A stretch of 25,027 bases of DNA from an uncultured Clostridium sp. Lineage in GTDB: Bacteria; Bacillota; Clostridia; TANB77; CAG-508. How positions within the stretch are numbered: the first letter of the stretch is position 1; every line of letters starts with the position of its first letter. Positions 7,915-13,695 of this stretch are shown here, piece by piece. The position numbers were made by a program, and so were the translations under genes. The stretch spans positions 1 through 25,027 of the forward strand of contig URYN01000015.1 of assembly GCA_900552135.1 (NCBI GenBank), given 5' to 3'. The notes beneath the pieces are model-generated. The model did not search any database and had not been told where the DNA came from. It saw only the letters and a list, made by a program, of their open reading frames with translations.

Positions 7915-7992
7915 TGGGGTGGAGTGTGGGACTCGAACCCACGGTCTCCAGTGCCACAAACTGGCGCGTTAACCAACTACGCTAAATCCACC
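7915..7992 (-). tRNA. tRNA-His (GTG), with encoded G-1
   Basis: The anticodon stem CCAGT/ACTGG encloses TTGTGGC, anticodon GTG. The 5' end GG-TGGATT carries an extra G at -1 that pairs with C73, as usual for bacterial tRNA-His; CCA is encoded (7917-7915). The acceptor arms are GTGGATT and ACTCCAC, which leaves a T6-C67 mismatch. The T-arm is GTGGG-TTCGAGT-CCCAC. Confidence 0.94.
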
Positions 7993-7996
7993 ATAC

Positions 7997-8032
7997 AAAT
8001 AATGCATTTGTTATTAACTAAATGCATTATTT
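7997..8032 (-). terminator. Hairpin between sortase and tRNA-His
   Basis: A 13-bp stem pairs AAATAATGCATTT (7997-8009) with AAATGCATTATTT (8020-8032). It is placed to end the sortase transcript. The T-tail is short, and the stem overlaps the expected start point of the tRNA promoter, so a regulatory role cannot be excluded. Confidence 0.5.
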
Positions 8033-8062
8033 ATTTTACACCACTAAATATAGTTTTGTCAA
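8033..8062 (-). promoter_or_regulatory. Promoter of tRNA-His/tRNA-Gln
   Basis: On the minus strand TTGACA (8062-8057) and TAAAAT (8038-8033) are 18 bp apart, about 45 bp upstream of the mature tRNA-His. Confidence 0.7.
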
Positions 8063-8137
8063 CTAAAAAATCAAAATTTGTTAAAATTATGTTTTATGTC
8101 TATTTAGTTATTTTATTCTTACTAGTAAATTTATATT

Positions 8138-8812
8138 TTATTGCTCTTCTACTGCCCATATTACCAGTCTTGCTTTAGAGTTGTCTGTACATGTTGATAA
8201 AGATATTTCTCTCTTTCCTGCTGTATCTCTAACCATGTAGTCTCCATCATCAGGGCTTGTCTCATAGATATTGTAGATATTATATTTTAATCTTGTTCCT
8301 GAATTGTCTGTAATATATACCTTATCTCCTAGTTTTAGCTTTTTATTGCTTCCGAAGAAAGATCCATTTCTATAGTTGTGACCTACTATTACAGTATTAC
8401 CAATTTGGTTTGGTCCAGGTCCATAAGATACTGCAACTCCCTGTTCTATTGATGTTGCAGTTGCTTTTTCAAATATGAAATATTTGATATTTATTACAGG
8501 TATTTCTATTTTTCCTACAACATTGTATCCTTTATATGTTACCTTGTTTGATGAACTATTATCTGAATCGTTTGACGAATCCGGTATTTCTTCGTTTAAT
8601 ACTGGTATTTCTGTATTAGTTTCGTTGTCTGTTGTATTGTTAGTATGCTCAGAATTTATTAAATTATCATAATTATCTAATGCTTCTGCAATGTCTCTTT
8701 TTGATTTAGAACCACTTATAACGTCATATCCTAAAAAGATTAGTAGTCCTACTACTATAATAACAACAACTATTAATAATGCTGTTAATAATTTTCCATA
8801 TTTTCCTTCCAT
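8138..8812 (-). CDS. Sortase (class D-like transpeptidase)
   Basis: 224 aa. One N-terminal membrane helix (about 7-28) anchors the enzyme, followed by a Ser/Asn/Thr-rich linker (about 35-95) and a sortase beta-barrel (about 96-224). The catalytic triad is visible: His145 in VIVGHNYRNGSFF, Cys208 in ISLSTCTDN and Arg215 in KARLVIWA. Sortases cleave a C-terminal sorting signal and attach the protein to peptidoglycan or to another surface protein on the outer face of the membrane. No LPXTG-type substrate is seen in this window; the prepilin-LRR proteins have no such signal. The ATG follows a strong GGAGG site (AGGAGGAACAAGAG). The class assignment is an estimate from the Cys and His contexts. 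Confidence 0.92.
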   Translation of the reverse strand: MEGKYGKLLTALLIVVVIIVVGLLIFLGYDVISGSKSKRDIAEALDNYDNLINSEHTNNTTDNETNTEIPVLNEEIPDSSNDSDNSSSNKVTYKGYNVVGKIEIPVINIKYFIFEKATATSIEQGVAVSYGPGPNQIGNTVIVGHNYRNGSFFGSNKKLKLGDKVYITDNSGTRLKYNIYNIYETSPDDGDYMVRDTAGKREISLSTCTDNSKARLVIWAVEEQ

Positions 8813-8847
8813 CTCTTGTTCCTCCTAAATTACACATTCTTATACAT

Positions 8848-8876
8848 ATTATAACATAAATAAATTTCATTGACTA
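8848..8876 (-). promoter_or_regulatory. Promoter of the sortase gene
   Basis: TAGTCA (8876-8871), 17 bp, then TATAAT (8853-8848) with TGT directly before it (extended -10) on the minus strand. Confidence 0.7.
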
Positions 8877-8885
8877 TATTTTTAC

Positions 8886-8917
8886 AAAAAAAAATGGGAG
8901 AAACCTTTCAGTTTCTC
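8886..8917 (-). terminator. Terminator of the small Cys-rich gene pair
   Basis: On the minus strand the stem GAGAAAC/GTTTCTC (8917-8911 with 8904-8898) is followed by CC, A and a run of nine T (8894-8886). It stands 90 bp downstream of the small ORF ending at 9008. Confidence 0.85.
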
Positions 8918-9007
8918 ATGCAATTTGCATTTATTTTTATAGTACTACATTGTATCTTCACTTGATAAATACTTTCAGTTATCTCCCAAATCTTTTAGGT
9001 AAGAAAA

Positions 9008-9139
9008 TTAGCAACATCCACATCCGTTGTTATTTCCACAACAGCAGCAAAGTATTATTAATACTATGAATATCCAAATACAGCTATTTCCTCCGAATCC
9101 GCATCCGCAATTGTTTGAACAGCATCTATTATCTTGCAT
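9008..9139 (-). CDS. Tiny Cys-rich single-helix protein (43 aa)
   Basis: Below the size of most gene calls but well supported: ATG at 9139-9137 preceded at 5 nt by a perfect AAGGAGGTGA site (9154-9145). The 43-residue product has 12 cysteines and many Gly/Asn. The N-terminal cluster is RCCSNNCGCG, a hydrophobic helix CIWIFIVLIIL lies in the middle, and CCCCGNNNGCGCC forms the C-terminus. It is the second gene of a pair with 9193-9288 (53 bp apart) and is followed by a clear terminator. I do not recognise a named family. Such very small Gly/Cys-rich membrane proteins remind one of small spore-coat-associated proteins of Bacillota (YjcZ-like), but the similarity is only of type. Metal or disulfide chemistry at the membrane is possible; function is unknown. 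Confidence 0.78.
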   Translation of the reverse strand: MQDNRCCSNNCGCGFGGNSCIWIFIVLIILCCCCGNNNGCGCC

Positions 9140-9192
9140 GAAAGTCACCTCCTTAAATAAGTATTTTGTGTCAACTTATGTTAAAAGTTTTC

Positions 9193-9288
9193 TTAGTTAC
9201 AGCAAGCTCTGTTACCGCATCCGCAGCAGAATAGTAATAAGAACAAAATTATAAACCAAAGAAGTTCACTACTACAGCAATTTCCCAT
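9193..9288 (-). CDS. Tiny Cys-rich single-helix protein (31 aa)
   Basis: 31 codons with ATG at 9288-9286, preceded at 8 nt by AAGGAGG (9303-9297). The product starts MGNCCSSELLW, has a hydrophobic helix FIILFLLLF and ends CCGCGNRACCN, with 7 cysteines. The layout (Cys pair, one helix, Cys/Gly cluster) is the same as in the next gene at 9008-9139, so the two are probably distant duplicates in one operon. A small hairpin (AAAGAATT/AATTCTTT, 9309-9328) lies just upstream of the RBS. No known function; see the neighbouring entry for possible parallels. Confidence 0.75.
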   Translation of the reverse strand: MGNCCSSELLWFIILFLLLFCCGCGNRACCN

Positions 9289-9421
9289 AATTACAACCTC
9301 CTTATATAAAGAATTTATTAATTCTTTAGTTATGTTATATATTATTCAAATTAAAAATAAGTGTTACAACTCAAAAAAAAATTATAAAGTCACTTTATTT
9401 TCACTTTTTTTATTTTTTCTA

Positions 9422-9430
9422 TGTTATAAT
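9422..9430 (+). promoter_or_regulatory. Extended -10 promoter of the peptidoglycan glycosyltransferase gene
   Basis: TGTTATAAT (9422-9430) is a good extended -10. The -35 region (TTCACT, near 9400) is weak. It would give a leader of about 130 nt; this leader holds a small hairpin (AATGTT/AACATT near 9514-9530) but no riboswitch that I recognise. Confidence 0.6.
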
Positions 9431-9566
9431 ATATTTGTAAGTAAATTTAAGCTTATGTTTTACTAAAGATTCAAATAATATCTTTAAATAGATGTAGAAA
9501 CTGTTACTAGATAATGTTTTAAGAACATTTACAATCATTATATCGTAACGTAGAAATGGAGATTTT

Positions 9567-10295
9567 ATGAAATTTATAAGAAGATTACTATTATTCATTC
9601 TAATTATTCTCGTTGTTGTTGGTGGGGTTTTTTACACGAATGGAAAAAAACTATATGATGAAAAGCTATCTCAAGTTTCTTTGAGTGATAAGGTTAATTC
9701 ATTAAAGCAAAGCGAAGATTTTGTTTATTTAAAGGATTTACCAAAACAATATATAAATGCAGTTGTAGCAGTTGAGGATCACAGGTATTATAATCATGGT
9801 GCCATAGACCCAATTGCCTTATTGAGAGCTACTTTTAGCAATTTGAAACAGAAGGAATTTAAAGAAGGCGGAAGCACAATAACACAGCAAACTGCAAAAA
9901 ATTTATATTTTATTTCTGAAGATGATGTTGTAAGTAGAAAGTCTGCTGAAGCAATATTGAGTTTTACTTTGGAAAAAGAATTTTCGAAAGATGAAATCCT
10001 TGAATTATATGTAAATACTATTTATTTTGGAAATGGATACTATGGCATTAAAGAGGCCTGCAATGGTTACCTAAATAAAGAACCAAAAGATATGACTTTG
10101 TATGAATGTACCATGTTAGCAGGAATTCCAAATGCCCCAAGTGTATATGCTCCAACTGTTAATTTTGAGCTAACTAAGAAAAGGCAGAAAAAAGTTGTTT
10201 CTTCTATGCAAGAATATGGTTATCTAACTTCTGAGGAAGCATCTGCTTTAGAAAATGAAATAGACAATTCTACACTTGAGGATTTGAAAAAATAG
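9567..10295 (+). CDS. Monofunctional peptidoglycan glycosyltransferase (GT51)
   Basis: 242 aa. An N-terminal membrane anchor (about 5-23) is followed by one GT51 domain. Family motifs are clear: VAVEDHRYYNHGAID (catalytic Glu70), EGGSTITQQTAKNLY (100-114), LEKEFSKDEILELYVNTIYFGNGYYGI (135-161) and LAGIPNAPSVYAP (184-196). The enzyme polymerises lipid II into glycan strands on the outer face of the membrane. The penicillin-binding transpeptidase domain of class A PBPs is absent, and the length is close to that of MtgA-type proteins. The gene stands alone between its own promoter and a strong shared terminator. A GGAG site lies 7 nt before the ATG. Confidence 0.93.
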   Translation: MKFIRRLLLFILIILVVVGGVFYTNGKKLYDEKLSQVSLSDKVNSLKQSEDFVYLKDLPKQYINAVVAVEDHRYYNHGAIDPIALLRATFSNLKQKEFKEGGSTITQQTAKNLYFISEDDVVSRKSAEAILSFTLEKEFSKDEILELYVNTIYFGNGYYGIKEACNGYLNKEPKDMTLYECTMLAGIPNAPSVYAPTVNFELTKKRQKKVVSSMQEYGYLTSEEASALENEIDNSTLEDLKK

Positions 10296-10371
10296 ATTAT
10301 CGTTGATACTGTCGCAAAATTCCTATAGTTTTTTATTAGCAATTTCTCTAGCTAATATAATTTAGGCAACA

Positions 10372-10407
10372 AAAAAACTCAGATGTTTTATTTCATCTGA
10401 GTTTTTT
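10372..10407. terminator. Bidirectional terminator between GT51 and Rrf2 genes
   Basis: A perfect 14-bp stem (AAAAAACTCAGATG with CATCTGAGTTTTTT) around an 8-nt loop has a T-tract in both directions. It lies 76 bp after the GT51 stop and directly at the stop codon of the Rrf2 gene, so it serves both converging units. Confidence 0.95.
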
Positions 10408-10797
10408 CTATAATAAATCCTGTAGTGTTGTGCTATCCACATAGCTTTCTATTGCTTTATCAAGTCCTTGCCAAAATTCAAAAGTCTTGCATTTATCTTT
10501 TCTAACACAGTTTTCAGTTACGCAACCGGTTGGAGCTAAGTCACCTTCGGCAGCTCTTAATATATCTCCAACTTTATACTCTTTAGGTTCTTTTACAAGT
10601 TTGTAACCACCATTATTTCCTCTGTTGCTTTGAACAAATCCCGCTTTGTTTAACATTGCAACAATTTTTTCAAGATATTTTACCGAAATTTGCTGTCTTT
10701 CCGCAATATCTTTTAATGGTATGTACTCATTGTTGCTGTTTCCGGCAAGCTCTATCATTACTACAAGAGCATACCTTCCCTTTGTTGAAATTTTCAT
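10408..10797 (-). CDS. Rrf2-family transcriptional regulator (IscR-like)
   Basis: 129 aa. The start MKISTKGRYALVVMIELA and the winged helix-turn-helix (IPLKDIAERQQISVKYLEKIVAMLNKAGFVQSNRGNNGGY split over about 26-65) are typical of Rrf2 proteins. Three cysteines (Cys92, Cys97, Cys103) occupy the position where IscR-type members hold an Fe-S cluster, so the protein may sense iron-sulfur, oxygen or redox state. It lies 35 bp downstream of the Thg1-like gene on the same strand and is probably cotranscribed with it. No iscS/iscU or cysteine genes are adjacent, so the target regulon is not given by context. Confidence 0.93.
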   Translation of the reverse strand: MKISTKGRYALVVMIELAGNSNNEYIPLKDIAERQQISVKYLEKIVAMLNKAGFVQSNRGNNGGYKLVKEPKEYKVGDILRAAEGDLAPTGCVTENCVRKDKCKTFEFWQGLDKAIESYVDSTTLQDLL

Positions 10798-10832
10798 ATA
10801 TATAATCTCTTTCCTTCCCTGGCTTGATATTT

Positions 10833-11549
10833 TTAAATCAAGTCGTCAAATGCTTTTAAATCTACGTATTTAATATTTGGCTTCTTTTCCTCATTTTCTA
10901 TATATACAATATTACCTTCTAAATATTGTTCTATATCAATGCGTTTTCCTTTTAAATATAATATTCCGCTTGCATATTCTTCAATATTTTTGTATGTATC
11001 ATACTTATTACACATTTCTAATTTTTTATCTAATTCAATATTTCCAGCATCCTTAACCATGTTTCTTTTCAAGAAATATGTTGTAAAAACATTCATTATG
11101 CTTTGGCTTTTATATTTTATGTATGACTTTATTTTATCTTCTGAAATCGAATATGTTTTTCCATGCCAGAATATCTTTCTCTTCGAATTCAATCCATTGA
11201 AGTAGTCAAAAAAGTATTGCGAAAATACAGAAATAATTTCATCGTTTTTGTAATTTTGGCTACTATTTATTTTCCTTATAATTGATTCGGCGCTATTGAA
11301 AATAAAGCTGATTTCGTCAACACCAAATATTGCAAGACAGTTGTATTCTTCTGAAAAATGTTTTGCAGTCTGTTCCATCATGTCTACAAATCCACCTTCT
11401 GATGGATCTATTAAACTAAACTCCTTACTGGCAGTTACATTTTTCCCGTCTAAATCGATTACGAGTGGCTTGCTTGGGCTAACCCTCATGCTGTATTTTT
11501 TTCTAATACTTCCAAAATAATCGTTCCAAATATTTCTTTTCTTCCCCAT
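10833..11549 (-). CDS. Thg1-like protein (tRNA-His guanylyltransferase superfamily)
   Basis: 238 aa. The order of motifs fits the Thg1 fold: VIDLDGKNVTA (30-40; Asp34-Gly35 in the place of the metal-binding DGRNF), then a helix and CLAIFGVDEISFIF (71-84; Asp78-Glu79 in the place of SDEYSF), then a counterpart of the family's substrate-contacting segment: HGKTYSIS (129-136), KIKSYIKYKSQSIMNVFTTYF (split about 139-159), and YASGILYLKGKRI (192-204). Thg1 enzymes add G-1 to tRNA-His; bacterial and archaeal Thg1-like proteins are 3'-to-5' polymerases that repair truncated tRNA 5' ends. Sequence divergence from the classical motifs is considerable (HGK instead of DGR), so activity is uncertain. It is the first gene of an operon with the Rrf2 regulator. 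Confidence 0.72.
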   Translation of the reverse strand: MGKKRNIWNDYFGSIRKKYSMRVSPSKPLVIDLDGKNVTASKEFSLIDPSEGGFVDMMEQTAKHFSEEYNCLAIFGVDEISFIFNSAESIIRKINSSQNYKNDEIISVFSQYFFDYFNGLNSKRKIFWHGKTYSISEDKIKSYIKYKSQSIMNVFTTYFLKRNMVKDAGNIELDKKLEMCNKYDTYKNIEEYASGILYLKGKRIDIEQYLEGNIVYIENEEKKPNIKYVDLKAFDDLI

Positions 11550-11601
11550 AAACTTCTACTTTCATTACTACTTTTATTATTATTTATTAATATTTAAATT
11601 T

Positions 11602-11630
11602 AATAGGTTAAATTCATCATTTAACCTATT
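11602..11630. terminator. Hairpin between hydrogenase and Thg1-like genes
   Basis: AATAGGTTAAA (11602-11612) pairs with TTTAACCTATT (11620-11630), an 11-bp stem with a 7-nt loop. T-tails are weak on both sides. It lies in the leader of the Thg1-like transcript and also downstream of the hydrogenase, so it is either a weak terminator or a leader structure. Confidence 0.45.
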
Positions 11631-11641
11631 TTATGCAATAT

Positions 11642-11655
11642 ACTAATTAATTAGT
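11642..11655. promoter_or_regulatory. Perfect palindrome in the Thg1-like/Rrf2 leader
   Basis: ACTAATTAATTAGT is a perfect 14-bp palindrome about 50 bp downstream of the operon's presumed start point. It could be an operator for the Rrf2 protein encoded in the operon; that is only a guess from position and symmetry. Confidence 0.3.
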
Positions 11656-11710
11656 TCTATAATAACTTTCGTGGATTAAACGTTCCAATACTTAAATATT
11701 GCACGTATTT

Positions 11711-11739
11711 ATTATATTACAAATTTCAAAATTTTTCAA
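11711..11739 (-). promoter_or_regulatory. Promoter of the Thg1-like/Rrf2 operon
   Basis: TTGAAA (11739-11734), 17 bp, TATAAT (11716-11711) on the minus strand. It gives a leader of about 155 nt that contains the palindrome and the hairpin listed separately. The rest of the 311-bp gap between genes shows nothing else that I can name. Confidence 0.78.
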
Positions 11740-11860
11740 CTTTTAATTTTTTATATCCTTGGACTAATTTTCTGAAATTTCTTGACACCATTTTTTACAT
11801 AATATTAATTGTCTATTCTATCCAAATTTTATACTAACTTGTTTTTATGTCTCTCACATT

Positions 11861-13042
11861 CTATTTATCATTTTTTAAATAATTTACATGTAAATATTTA
11901 TGTGCTATTTCACTTCCTGGTCTTTCTAAAAATTCTTTATAAACTTTTTTTATAGTTGGGCTCTCATGTGCTTTTCTTGTAATGCTTTTTTCATCTATAG
12001 AATATAAACAGTCAGCTCTTAGTTTTCTTACATCAACTTTTTCTTTAATTTCTGGAGCTGGGATTGGCTGTCCTCCGCCCATTATGCATCCTCCAGGGCA
12101 TGTCATAACTTCTACAAAATGATAATCTGTATTTCCATTCTTTATTTCTTCCATTATTGTTTTTGCATTGTTTATTCCTGAAGCAACTACTACATTGATT
12201 GTTTTGCCACAAATTGTTACTGAAGCCTTTTTTATTCCCTGCTCTCCTCTAACTGCTTCATATTCAAAGTTTGGTAAGTCTTTTCCTTCCACCATATCAG
12301 TTGCAGTTCTAAGTGCAGCTTCCATTACTCCTCCTGTAGTTCCAAATATTGCCCCTGCTCCTGAAGCTTCTCCCATTGGATTGTCAAAATCAGAATCCTC
12401 TAGTTTTTCAAAATCAATATTTTCTTGTTTGATCATTGTTGCAAGGTCTCTTGTTGTAATTACTGCATCTACATCTTTTATTCCATCTACTTGCATTTCT
12501 GGTCTATTAATTTCAAATTTCTTTGCGACGCAAGGCATTACAGAAACTAAGAATATTTTGCTTGGTTCTAAATTCATTTTTCTTGCAAAATAAGATTTTA
12601 CAATGGCTCCAAGCATTTGATGCGGAGATTTACAACTAGATAGGTTTTTTAATAATTCGGGATAGTTCATTTCTGCAAATCTTACCCAAGCAGGGCAACA
12701 AGATGTTATAATAGGAAGATTTTCTCCATCTTCAACTCTATCTAGAAATTCATTTGCTTCTTCCATTATGGTAAAGTCTGCTCCTGTATTTGTGTCAAAC
12801 ACACTATCAAAACCAATTTTCTTGAGTGCTGTTACCATTTTTCCTTTTACATTTGTTCCTATCGGCATTCCAAATTCTTCCCCTAATGCTGTTCGTATTG
12901 ATGGGGCTGTTTGTACTACTGTGTACGTTTCTTTATCGTTTATTTTTTCGATTATTTCAGTAATCGGATCTTTTATTGTTTCTTCTTTACAGTCCTGTGT
13001 GCAGGTTCCGCATTTTACAAAGTCTTTACAATTTTTCTCCAT
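11861..13042 (-). CDS. [FeFe]-hydrogenase, short form
   Basis: 393 aa. The three H-cluster motifs are complete: TSCCPAWV (113-120), MPCVAKKFE (169-177) and MTCPGGCIMGGGQP (313-326); SSCKSPHQMLGA (135-146) is also typical of catalytic forms. The enzyme makes or oxidises H2 in the cytoplasm of anaerobes. The N-terminus is unusually small: instead of a ferredoxin-like domain with several clusters there are only Cys5, Cys11, Cys14 and Cys18 (C-x5-C-x2-C-x3-C), enough for perhaps one [4Fe-4S] cluster. After the H-cluster motifs comes the small-subunit-like tail to residue 393. No electron-transfer partner or HydEFG maturase is in the window. A regulatory role is possible but the catalytic motifs argue for activity. 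An AGAGGAG site precedes the ATG. Confidence 0.92.
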   Translation of the reverse strand: MEKNCKDFVKCGTCTQDCKEETIKDPITEIIEKINDKETYTVVQTAPSIRTALGEEFGMPIGTNVKGKMVTALKKIGFDSVFDTNTGADFTIMEEANEFLDRVEDGENLPIITSCCPAWVRFAEMNYPELLKNLSSCKSPHQMLGAIVKSYFARKMNLEPSKIFLVSVMPCVAKKFEINRPEMQVDGIKDVDAVITTRDLATMIKQENIDFEKLEDSDFDNPMGEASGAGAIFGTTGGVMEAALRTATDMVEGKDLPNFEYEAVRGEQGIKKASVTICGKTINVVVASGINNAKTIMEEIKNGNTDYHFVEVMTCPGGCIMGGGQPIPAPEIKEKVDVRKLRADCLYSIDEKSITRKAHESPTIKKVYKEFLERPGSEIAHKYLHVNYLKNDK

Positions 13043-13119
13043 TCTTTTCTCCTCTTTTGAATTTTATTTAACTCTATACTTGTTATACTTTTCGCATAAG
13101 TTCATATTTGATAATAGAA

Positions 13120-13156
13120 AAACCGTAGTATCTATTATTTCAAGATACTACGGTTT
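13120..13156 (-). terminator. Terminator of the tRNA-Met/tRNA-Tyr operon
   Basis: A perfect 14-bp stem (AAACCGTAGTATCT, 13120-13133, with AGATACTACGGTTT, 13143-13156). Reading on the minus strand it ends in TTTTTCTATT. It begins 7 nt after the CCA end of tRNA-Tyr. Confidence 0.92.
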
Positions 13157-13163
13157 CTTTGTT

Positions 13164-13469
13164 TGGTGGACAGGGATGGATTCGAACCATCGTACCCTTT
13201 CGAGAACAGATTTCTTACTACTATAGTTTTCACTACCATTATATATGTTTGTAGTCTGGACTTTCTCTTTATCTTATTAAGATACCTGGTATAAAGTCTC
13301 TACACTCAGAAATTGCTTTCTTAGCTCGGGATTGTCATCAGCATTACCTGTTAAGAGTTCCCCGAATTAGCCAGATGTTCATCTCACAATTACTTGTGAG
13401 AGCTGCAAATTTAGGTTTTTGAAACCAAAGACCACAGTCTGCCGCCTTTAGCCACTCGGCCACCTGTCC
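13164..13469 (-). tRNA. tRNA-Tyr (GTA), split by a group I intron
   Basis: Exon 1 is 13469-13434 (36 nt) and exon 2 is 13213-13164 (50 nt). Joined they give a class II tRNA: acceptor GGACAGG/CCTGTCC, discriminator A, encoded CCA; D-arm GCC...GGC; anticodon stem GCAGA/TCTGT with loop CTGTAAA, anticodon GTA; a long variable arm with a GAAA loop; T-arm GATGG-TTCGAAT-CCATC. Without splicing no functional anticodon loop would form. The joined length of 86 nt is normal for bacterial tRNA-Tyr. The gene follows tRNA-Met in the same transcript. This appears to be the only tRNA-Tyr in the window; whether another intact copy exists in the genome cannot be seen. Confidence 0.93.
13214..13433 (-). ncRNA. 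Group I intron in tRNA-Tyr
   Basis: 220 nt, inserted after U35 of the anticodon GUA. The rules of group I splicing hold: exon 1 ends in U and the intron ends in G (13214). The internal guide UUUGCAG pairs by GCAG with the exon end CUGU (U-G at the splice site), and its UUU pairs with the AAA that starts exon 2 (P10). P2 is the perfect stem CTCACAA/TTGTGAG closed by a GUAA tetraloop (13400-13383). Core elements in order: P (AATTCGGGGAA), Q (GACAATCCCGAGC, P4 with CGGG/CCCG), R (GTGTAGAGACT) and S (AAAGAGAAAGTCC, P7 with AGACU/AGUC). The core resembles the well-known cyanobacterial tRNA-Leu intron (IC3 class). No ORF or homing endonuclease lies inside, so it should be a compact self-splicing intron. 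Confidence 0.92.
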
Positions 13470-13503
13470 AAAGCTGTTGTTATTTTATATTTCTATAAAA
13501 TAA

Positions 13504-13580
13504 TGGTGCACCTTCAAGGATTCGAACCTTGGACCCACCGGTTATGAGCCGGTTGCTCTGACCAACTGAGCTAAAGGTGC
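13504..13580 (-). tRNA. tRNA-Met (CAT), elongator type
   Basis: Acceptor GCACCTT/AAGGTGC, discriminator A, encoded CCA. The anticodon stem ACCGG/CCGGT encloses CTCATAA, anticodon CAT. The first pair G1-C72 and the lack of the three G-C pairs of initiator tRNA speak for elongator Met. A tRNA-Ile with lysidine (also CAT in DNA) cannot be fully excluded by eye. First gene of the operon with tRNA-Tyr. Confidence 0.92.
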
Positions 13581-13599
13581 ATCTCTCAACGCATTTACA

Positions 13600-13628
13600 A
13601 GTATATATTATTTTTTTTAATCTGTCAA
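13600..13628 (-). promoter_or_regulatory. Promoter of the tRNA-Met/tRNA-Tyr operon
   Basis: TTGACA (13628-13623), 17 bp, TATACT (13605-13600) on the minus strand, 20 bp before the mature tRNA-Met. This is near consensus, as expected for stable RNA. Confidence 0.88.
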
Positions 13629-13695
13629 TACATTTATTAAATTTTTTTATGATTTTTTACTAATTTTTTATTTTTCTTTACAATTTAATTTAGTT

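Noticed and set aside
7849..8178. Plus-strand open frame of 109 codons
   Set aside because: It runs through the antisense of tRNA-Gln and tRNA-His (the WDSNPRSP-type peptide is a known artefact of antisense tRNA) and has no ribosome binding site.
9008..9288. Small Cys-rich genes as a bacteriocin or toxin-antitoxin pair
   Set aside because: No leader peptide with double Gly, no modification or export genes next to them, and both products look alike instead of toxin plus antitoxin.
9437..9566. Riboswitch in the long leader of the GT51 gene
   Set aside because: Only short AT-rich hairpins are present; no known aptamer core could be recognised.
11782..11810. Plus-strand TTGACA followed by AT-rich -10-like sequence
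   Set aside because: No plus-strand gene follows for several kilobases and the -10 match at 17 bp is poor.
12768..13226. Plus-strand open frame of 152 codons
   Set aside because: It is antisense to the hydrogenase gene and ends in the antisense of tRNA-Tyr (GMDSNHR peptide), a typical false gene.
13214..13433. Homing endonuclease gene within the intron
   Set aside because: At 220 nt there is no room, and no frame of useful length is present.
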